Shown here in pieces: positions 1 through 8,700 of a DNA stretch of 35,772 nucleotides. The translations under genes were made by a program, and so were the position numbers. The stretch is from DATIXJ01 sp963714795 (GTDB lineage Bacteria; Bacteroidota; Ignavibacteria; UBA10030; SZUA-254), in assembly GCA_963714795.1 (NCBI GenBank), contig CAVQPS010000005.1:1-35772 (forward strand), in the 5' to 3' direction. The notes beneath the pieces are model-generated. The model saw nothing but the letters and a program-made list of their open reading frames with translations, was not told the origin of the DNA and did no database searches. Every line of letters starts with the position of its first letter. Positions within the stretch are counted from its first letter, which is position 1.

Positions 1-2
1 CT

Positions 3-2759
3 GCCACAGCGGATTATTCAAACCAATACAAGTTTACAACCAATACACTCGCGAATTTAACAGTTGAATATAAAGGAAGCGGAGCCGGTCAGACAGTAAG
101 CGCTCTTTCGTATGGTGGATTGAAGATCAATAACTCTAATGGTGTGACGTTAGGCGGAAATACAACGGTCAACGGTACGCTCACATTCACAAGTGGAATT
201 GTCACGACTGGTGCGAATACTTTAAGTCTCGGTTCAGCCGGTACGGTATCACAAACCAGCGGCTGGGTTGCTGGTAATTTCCAAAAGAATATCGCTACAG
301 GTGCGACATCAAAGACTTTTGAAATCGGCGATGCAACCAACCAGCGGGCGGTTACTGTAGCGTTCGGTAACGTTTCCGTAGCCGGAAACTTGACGGCAAC
401 GGTTTCACAAAGTGCAGGCGATCATCCGAGTATCAGCACGTCCGGTATCAATTCATCAAAGAGTGTGAACCGTTATTGGACGTTAACGAATAGCGGGATT
501 ACATTTAATACCTATTCGATAACACTCAATTATGTATCGGGCGACGTCGATGCGGGTGCGACAACCGGTAAATTTGTTGTAAGGAAATTTAACTCTCCCA
601 ATTGGACGGCATGGACAACCGGCACTTTGACTTCTACGACTGCGCAGGCAACGGGAATCACATCGTTCAGCGATTTTGCAATCGGTGAACAGCAACTTGA
701 CCATTTCACTCTTGCCCTGGCGACTCCACAAACCAACGCTGTGGCATTTACCGGAACCAATACCTTAACAGCACAGGACGTTCTTGGTTCTACGTATACG
801 GCATTTGATGCTTCGGCTGACAATGTGACGATTGCTCCGATTTCTCCTTTGACTGGAACAGTTTCCGGTTTGTCAGGTGCAAATAAACTGACAAGTGCGG
901 GAGATTTCAGTTCGGGTGTTGCCAATCTGACGACGCTTGGAATGAAGTATACCGGCAACAGTGGGTCGGGAACGTTTACGGCAACTTCGGTAAGCGGCAA
1001 AACAGGTACCAGCGGTTCTGTAACTATTAATGCAGCATCAGCCAATGCAGTGCAATCGACATTAACACCGACGAGTGCAAGCATTACAGCCGATGGAGTC
1101 AGTACACAAGTTTTGACGGTACAGGCAAAAGACGCCAACGGAAATAATTTAACCACAGGCGGATCGACAGTAACGATCACGAAATCATCCGGAACCGGCA
1201 CGATTGGTTCGGTAACGAATGTTGGCAATGGAACTTATACAGCGACTGTAACTTCACCGACATCGGTCGGGAGTGGTGTATTCGTAGCGACGTTAGGTGG
1301 AAGTCCCGTTCAAAGCGGTGGCGGAAGTCAGACGCAAGCAACGATTACCTACACTGTTGGTGCAGCGAATGCTGTGCAATCAACATTAACGCCGACGAGT
1401 GCAAGCATCACGGCAAATGGAGTCAGCACTCAAGTTTTGACAGTTCAAGCAAAAGATGCCAGCGGCAATAATTTAACAACCGGTGGTTCGACAGTAACGA
1501 TCACCAAACAATCCGGAACAGGTTCAATCGGATCAGTGACGGATAACAGCAATGGAACGTATACTGCAACCGTAACATCGCCGACATCGGTAGGCAGTGG
1601 TGTGTTCGTTGCAACGTTAGGCGGAAGTCCGGTACAGAGCGGCGGCGGAAGTCAGACACAAGCGACAATAACTTATACGGTCGGTGCAGCGAATGCTGTG
1701 CAATCGACATTAACGCCGACGAGTGCAAGCATCACGGCAAATGGAGTCAGCACTCAAGTTTTGACAGTTCAAGCAAAAGACGCTAACGGAAATAATTTAT
1801 CAACCGGCGGATCAACAGTAACGATCACGAAATCATCCGGAACCGGAACAATCGGATCAGTGACGGATAACAGCAACGGAACGTATACGGCAACGGTAAC
1901 ATCACCGACCTCGGTAGGCAGTGGTGTATTCGTTGCAACGTTAGGCGGAAGTCCGGTTCAGAGCGGTGGTGGAAGTCAGACGCAATCGACGATTACTTAT
2001 ACTGTCGGTGCAGCGAATGCAGTGCAGTCGACATTAACGCCGACGAGTGCGAGTATCACGGCGAATGGGTCGAGCACGCAAGTTTTGACAGTTCAAGCAA
2101 AAGACGCTAACGGAAATAATTTATCTACAGGCGGATCAGCAGTAACGATCACAAAATCATCCGGAACCGGAACAATCGGATCAGTGACGGATAACAGCAA
2201 TGGAACGTATACTGCAACAGTAACATCACCGACATCGGTAGGGAATGGTGTGTTCGTAGCAACATTGGGCGGAAGTCCGGTTCAGAGCGGTGGCGGAAGT
2301 CAGACGCAATCGACAATAACTTATACGGTCGGTGCAGCGAGTGCAGTGCAATCGACATTAACGCCGACGAGTGCAAGCATAACGGCAAATGGAGTCAGTA
2401 CTCAGGTATTGACAGTTCAGGCAAAAGATGCGAGCGGCAATAATTTATCAACCGGTGGATCAACTGTAACGATTACGAAATCATCCGGTACCGGAACAAT
2501 CGGTTCAGTGACGGATAACAGCAACGGAACTTATACGGCAACAGTGACATCACCGACATCGGTAGGGGATGGTGTGTTCGTAGCAACATTGGGCGGAAGT
2601 CCGGTTCAGAGCGGCGGCGGAAGCCAGACGCAATCGACAATAACTTATACTGTCGGTGCAGCGAATGCAGTGCAATCGACATTGACGCCGACAAGTGCAA
2701 GTATTACGGCGAATGGAGTCGAGTACACAAGTTTTGACAGTTCAGGCAAAAGATGCTAA
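3..2759 (+). CDS. Giant Ig-repeat protein, segment 1 (N-terminal region plus invasin-like units 1-6, partial)
   Basis: The first open segment of the giant gene. The earliest start-like codon inside is a TTG at 120, but the frame is open back to base 3 with sensible Ser/Thr/Gly-rich protein, so 120 is not a real start. Residues to about 230 resemble a low-complexity surface-protein beta region (WTLTNSGI, FSDFAIGE). These are followed by an LDHF-type Ig unit and the invasin-like array. It ends after GVEYTSF, where one extra G near 2721 diverts the frame; sister units read GVSTQVLTVQAKD at that place. Confidence 0.75.
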   Translation, partial: ATADYSNQYKFTTNTLANLTVEYKGSGAGQTVSALSYGGLKINNSNGVTLGGNTTVNGTLTFTSGIVTTGANTLSLGSAGTVSQTSGWVAGNFQKNIATGATSKTFEIGDATNQRAVTVAFGNVSVAGNLTATVSQSAGDHPSISTSGINSSKSVNRYWTLTNSGITFNTYSITLNYVSGDVDAGATTGKFVVRKFNSPNWTAWTTGTLTSTTAQATGITSFSDFAIGEQQLDHFTLALATPQTNAVAFTGTNTLTAQDVLGSTYTAFDASADNVTIAPISPLTGTVSGLSGANKLTSAGDFSSGVANLTTLGMKYTGNSGSGTFTATSVSGKTGTSGSVTINAASANAVQSTLTPTSASITADGVSTQVLTVQAKDANGNNLTTGGSTVTITKSSGTGTIGSVTNVGNGTYTATVTSPTSVGSGVFVATLGGSPVQSGGGSQTQATITYTVGAANAVQSTLTPTSASITANGVSTQVLTVQAKDASGNNLTTGGSTVTITKQSGTGSIGSVTDNSNGTYTATVTSPTSVGSGVFVATLGGSPVQSGGGSQTQATITYTVGAANAVQSTLTPTSASITANGVSTQVLTVQAKDANGNNLSTGGSTVTITKSSGTGTIGSVTDNSNGTYTATVTSPTSVGSGVFVATLGGSPVQSGGGSQTQSTITYTVGAANAVQSTLTPTSASITANGSSTQVLTVQAKDANGNNLSTGGSAVTITKSSGTGTIGSVTDNSNGTYTATVTSPTSVGNGVFVATLGGSPVQSGGGSQTQSTITYTVGAASAVQSTLTPTSASITANGVSTQVLTVQAKDASGNNLSTGGSTVTITKSSGTGTIGSVTDNSNGTYTATVTSPTSVGDGVFVATLGGSPVQSGGGSQTQSTITYTVGAANAVQSTLTPTSASITANGVEYTSFDSSGKRC

Positions 2760-5700
2760 CGGTAATAATTTATCTACAGGCGGATCGACAGTAACGATCA
2801 CAAAATCATCCGGAACCGGAACAATCGGATCAGTGACGGATAACAGCAATGGAACGTATACTGCAACCCTAACATCACCGACATCGGTAGGGAGTGGTGT
2901 ATTTGTAGCGACGTTAGGTGGAAGTCCGGTTCAGAGCGGTGGCGGAAGTCAGACACAATCGACAATAACGTATACCGCGGGCGCATTGGATCACTTTGCG
3001 ATCGCGGCAATCAGTAGTCCGCAGGTTGCAACAATTCCATTTTCAATCAATATCACCGCACAGGATGCCAACAATAATACCGTGACCTCCTTCAACGGAA
3101 CGGTAAACTTATCCGCAAATGCCGGAACGATATCTCCATCAATATCAGGTGCATTTGTCAATGGGGTGAGAAGTGAATCAGTAACTTTGACGGTTGCGGG
3201 TACCGGACGTACAATTAGCGTTGACGACGGGTCAGGACATACCGGAACAAGCGGTTCATTTACGGTGAGCAAAGAGCCAACAACGAGTACGCTGACGGCT
3301 TCACCCAATCCGTCAACATTCGAGCAGTCTGTTACGTTGAAAGACAGCGTCAGTGGATCATTCCCCGATGGCGGAAAAGTGTATTTCAGCATCGACAATG
3401 TTGTCGCCGATTCTGCGAACATCAATGGAAGCGGTGTTGCATCTGTTACCAATGCAACCATGTCTGCCGGTAGCCATTCTCTGTCGGCTTTTTATGGCGG
3501 TACATCTAATTTTGATACAAGTACTTCGAATATTGTTTCGCAAATTGTCAATCAGTCAGGTCCGACTGTATCATTGGTGTCGAATCTGAACCCATCAACA
3601 TTCGAACAGAACGTAACATTTAAAGTTACGGTGACGAATTCAACTCATACACCGACTGGTACTGTGAACTTCTACGACGGTGCGACACTATTTGGTAATG
3701 TGGCATTAGCCGGCGACAGTGCGTTCATCAGTTCAGCAGCATTGACAGCCGGAAGTCACACCATTAAAGCAGTGTACAGCGGCGACAGTAACTTTAAGAG
3801 TGACAGTTCGAGCATAACGCAGGTCGTCAATCAATCGGGACCGACTGTGTCATTGGCGTCGAATCTTAACCCGTCTGTCTTCGAACAGAATGTAACGTTC
3901 AAAGTGACGGTAACGAACTCGAGTCATACACCGACCGGCAGTGTGAACTTCTACGACGGTGCAACATTACTTGGTAACGTAGCGCTCAGTGGTGACAGTG
4001 CGTTAATCAGTCATGCAGCATTGACAGCCGGAAGTCACACCATTAAAGCAGTGTACAGTGGTGACAGTAACTTTAAGAGTGACAGTTCGAGCATAACGCA
4101 GGTCGTCAATCAATCGGGACCGACTGTGTCATTGGCATCGAATCTTAACCCGTCTGACTTCGAACAGAATGTAACGTTCAAAGTGACGGTAACAAATTCG
4201 AGTCATACACCGACCGGCAGTGTGAACTTCTACGACGGTGCAACTTACTTGGTAACGTAGCATCAGCCGGTGACAGTGCGTTCATCAGTTCAGCAGCATT
4301 GACAGCCGGAAGTCACACCATTAAAGCAGTGTACAGCGGTGACAGTAACTTTAAGAGTGACAGTTCGAGCATAACGCAGGTCGTCAACCAGTCAGGACCG
4401 ACCGTGTCATTGGTATCGAATCTGAACCCATCGACGTTCGAACAGAACGTAACATTCAAAGTGACGGTAACAAACTCAAGTCATACACCGACTGGTACTG
4501 TGAACTTCTACGACGGTGCGACACTATTAGGTAACGTGGCATTAGCCGGCGACAGTGCGTTAATCAGTTCAGTGCAGCACTGACAGCCGGAAGTCACACC
4601 ATTAAAGCTGTCTACAGTGGTGACAGTAACTTTAAGAGTGACAGCTCAAGCGTAACGCAGGTCGTTAATCAGTCAGGACCGACGGTGTCATTGGCATCGA
4701 ATCTGAACCCATCGACGTTCGAACAGAACGTAACGTTCAAAGTGACGGTAACGAACTCGAGTCATACACCGACCGGCAGTGTGAACTTCTACGATGGTGC
4801 TACACTGTTAGGTAACGTAGCATTAGCTGGAGACAGTGCATTAATCAGCAGTGCAGAGTTAACAGCCGGGTCACATACGATCAAGGCAGTGTACAGCGGT
4901 GACAGTAACTTTAAGAGTGACAGCTCAAGCGTAACGCAGGTCGTCAATCAATCAGGGCCGACAGTGTCATTGGTGTCGAATCTGAACCCATCGACATTCG
5001 AACAGAATGTAACATTCAAAGTGACGGTAACGAACTCAACTCATACACCGACTGGTACTGTGAACTTCTACGACGGTGCGACACTATTAGGTAATGTGGC
5101 ATTAGCCGGCGACAGTGCGTTCATCAGTTCATCAGTGCTCACAGCCGGAAGTCACACCATTAAAGCTGTCTACAGTGGTGACAGTAACTTTAAGAGTGAC
5201 AGCTCAAGCGTAACGCAGGTCGTTAATCAGTCAGGACCGACGGTGTCATTGGCATCGAATCTGAACCCATCGACATTCGAACAGAATGTAACGTTCAAAG
5301 TGACGGTAACGAACTCGAGTCATACACCGACCGGCAGTGTGAACTTCTACGACGGAGCAACGTTAATTGGTAACGTAGCGCTCAGTGGTGACAGTGCGTT
5401 AATCAGCAGTGCAGCATTGACAGCCGGAAGTCACACGATTAAAGCAGTGTACAGTGGTGACAGTAACTTTAAGAGTGACAGTTCGAGCATAACGCAGGTC
5501 GTCAATCAATCAGGACCGACTGTGTCATTGGCATCGAATCTGAATCCATCGACATTCGAACAGAATGTAACGTTCAAAGTGACGGTAACAAATTCGAGTC
5601 ATACACCGACCGGCAGTGTGAACTTCTACGACGGTGCCACACTTCTTGGTAACGTGGCATTAGCCGGTGACAGTGCGTTAATCAGCAGTGCAACACTGAC

Positions 5701-8700
5701 CGCCGGATCACATGCGATTAAAGCAGTGTACAGCGGTGACAGTAACTTTAAGAGTGACAGTTCGAGCATAACGCAGGTCGTCAATCAATCAGGGCCGACA
5801 GTGTCATTGGTGTCGAATCTGAACCCATCGACATTCGAACAGAATGTAACATTCAAAGTGACGGTGACGAATTCGAGTCATACACCGACCGGCAGTGTGA
5901 ACTTCTACGACGGTGCAACGTTACTCGGTAACGTGGCATTAGCCGGTGACAGTGCGTTCATCAGTTCAGCAGCATTGACAGCCGGAAGTCACACCATTAA
6001 AGCAGTGTACAGCGGTGACAGTAACTTTAAGAGTGACAGTTCGAGCATAACGCAGGTCGTCAATCAGTCAGGACCGACGGTGTCATTGGCATCGAATCTG
6101 AACCCATCGACGTTCGAACAGAACGTAACGTTCAAAGTGACGGTAACGAACTCAACTCATACACCGACTGGTACTGTGAACTTCTACGACGGTGCGACAC
6201 TATTTGGTAATGTGGCATTAGCCGGCGACAGTGCGTTAATCAGCAGTGCAACACTGACAGCCGGAAGTCACACATTAAAGCAGTGTACAGCGGTGACAGT
6301 AACTTTAAGAGTGACAGTTCGAGCATAACGCAGGTCGTCAATCAATCAGGGCCGACAGTGTCATTGGTGTCGAATCTGAACCCATCGACATTCGAACAGA
6401 ATGTAACATTCAAAGTGACGGTAACAAATTCGAGTCATACACCGACCGGCAGTGTGAACTTCTACGACGGTGCGACATTTCTTGGTAACGTAGCGCTCAG
6501 TGGTGACAGTGCGTTCATCAGTTCATGCAGCACTCACAGCCGGAAGTCACACGATCAAAGCAGTGTACAGTGGTGACAGTAACTTTAAGAGCGACAGCTC
6601 AAGCATAACGCAGGTTGTCAATCAGTCAGGACCGACGGTATCATTGGTATCGAATCTGAACCCATCGACATTCGAACAGAATGTAACATTCAAAGTGACG
6701 GTAACGAACTCAAGTCATACCCCAACCGGCAGTGTGAATTTCTACGACGGTGCGACACTACTTGGTAACGTGCGCATCAGCGGTGACAGTGCGTTAATCA
6801 GCAGTGCAGCATTGACAGCCGGAAGTCACACCATTAAAGCAGTGTACAGCGGTGACAGTAACTTTAAGAGTGACAGTTCGAGCATAACGCAGGTCGTCAA
6901 TCAATCAGGGCCGACAGTGTCATTGGTGTCGAATCTGAATCCATCGACATTCGAACAGAATGTAACATTCAAAGTGACGGTGACAAATTCGAGTCATACA
7001 CCAACCGGCAGTGTGAACTTCTACGATGGTGCAACGTTGCTTGGTAATGTAGCATTAGTGGTGACAGTGCGTTGATCAGTTCATCAGTGCTCACAGCCGG
7101 AAGTCACACGATTAAAGCAGTGTACAGCGGTGACAGTAACTTTAAGAGTGACAGTTCGAGCATAACGCAGGTCGTCAATCAATCAGGGCCGACAGTGTCA
7201 TTGGTGTCGAATCTGAACCCATCGACGTTCGAACAGAATGTAACGTTCAAAGTGACGGTAACGAACTCAAGTCATACACCGACCGGCAGTGTGAACTTCT
7301 ACGACGGTGCGACACTGCTTAGGTAATGTGGCATTAGCCGGCGACAGTGCGTTCATCAGTTCAGCAGCATTAACAGCCGGAAGTCACACCATTAAAGCAG
7401 TGTACAGCGGTGACAGTAACTTTAAGAGTGACAGTTCGAGCATAACGCAGGTCGTGAACCAGTCAGGTCCGACTGTATCATTGGTATCGAATCTGAATCC
7501 ATCGACATTCGAACAAAATGTAACATTCAAAGTGACGGTAACGAACTCAAGTCATACCCCAACCGGCAGTGTGAATTTCTACGACGGTGCAACGTTACTT
7601 GGTAACGTGGCATTAGCCGGTGACAGTGCGTTCATCAGTTCAGCAGCATTGACAGCCGGAAGTCACACCATTAAAGCAGTGTACAGCGGTGACAGTAACT
7701 TTAAGAGCGACAGTTCGAGCATAACGCAGGTCGTCAATCAGTCAGGTCCGACCGTGTCATTGGTATCGAATCTCAATCCATCGACATTCGAACAGAATGT
7801 AACATTCAAAGTGACGGTAACGAACTCGAGTCATACACCAACCGGCAGTGTGAACTTCTACGACGGTGCAACGTTACTTGGTAACGTAGCATTAGCCGGA
7901 GACAGTGCATTAATCAGCAGTGCAGAGTTAACAGCCGGAGTCACATACGATCAAGGCCGTGTACAGCGGTGACAGTAACTTTAAGAGTGACAGCTCGAGC
8001 ATAACGCAGGTCGTCAATCAATCAGGACCGACCGTGTCATTGGTGTCGAATCTGAATCCATCGACATTCGAACAGAATGTAACGTTCAAAGTGACGGTAA
8101 CGAATTCGAGTCATACACCAACCGGCAGTGTGAACTTCTACGACGGTGCAACGTTACTTGGTAACGTAGCATTAGCCGGTGACAGTGCGTTCATCAGTTC
8201 AGCAGCACTGACAGCCGGGTCACATACGATCAAGGCAGTGTACAGTGGTGACAGTAATTTTAAGAGTGACAGTTCGACGGTAGCACAGGTTGTAACAAAG
8301 AAGTCTACGGTAGGATTGTTTACGACTTTGGTCAATCCTTCGTCCTTTGGGCAAACTGTCGTGTTAAAAGACAGCATCGTCGGGTCAATTCCGGATAGCG
8401 GAACGATTCAATTTAAGGATGGTGCAACGAATCTTGGAAGCCCGATTGCAATCAGCCTTAGTGGTGTAGCAACGTTCTCAGTAACTTCATTCTCTACCGG
8501 AACACATATATTGAGTGCGGAATACAGCGGATCGGGTAATTTTAATGGTAATATCTCTGATACCGTCAATCAAGTCGTCAATAAACAGGCCACAACAAGT
8601 TTGCTGGTATCATCACTGAACCCGTCAGTGTTCGGACAATCCGTTACCTTTAAAGATAGTGTTTATGGTGCGGGAAAACCGGATGGCGGAACGGTTCAGT

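Larger units (their letters stand above)
3556..8300 (+). repeat. Tandem array: seventeen 279-bp Ig-like coding units
   Basis: The landmark GACAGTAACTTT recurs at 3784, 4063, 4341, 4622, 4901, 5180, 5459, 5738, 6017, 6295, 6575, 6854, 7132, 7412, 7691, 7971 and 8250 (the last two spell it with small variants). Spacing is 279 bases except where indels occur. Units differ at only a few two-state sites (LVSNL/LASNL, SSHTP/STHTP, GDSAF/GDSAL, GGAAGTCACACC/GGGTCACATACG) that are shuffled among units, as expected from recombination or gene conversion. Confidence 0.92.

Noticed and set aside
530..1228. Long minus-strand open frame (232 codons) opposite the giant gene, and similar ones at 1501-1728, 2149-2388, 2473-2700, 2798-3010 and 2991-3461
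   Set aside because: They mirror the repeated coding units, recur with the same period as the repeats and have no family features or ribosome sites; they are shadows of the plus-strand gene.
1047..8300. Regularly spaced repeats considered as a CRISPR array
   Set aside because: Unit lengths are 324 and 279 bases, units are contiguous with no unique spacers, and they encode protein in frame.
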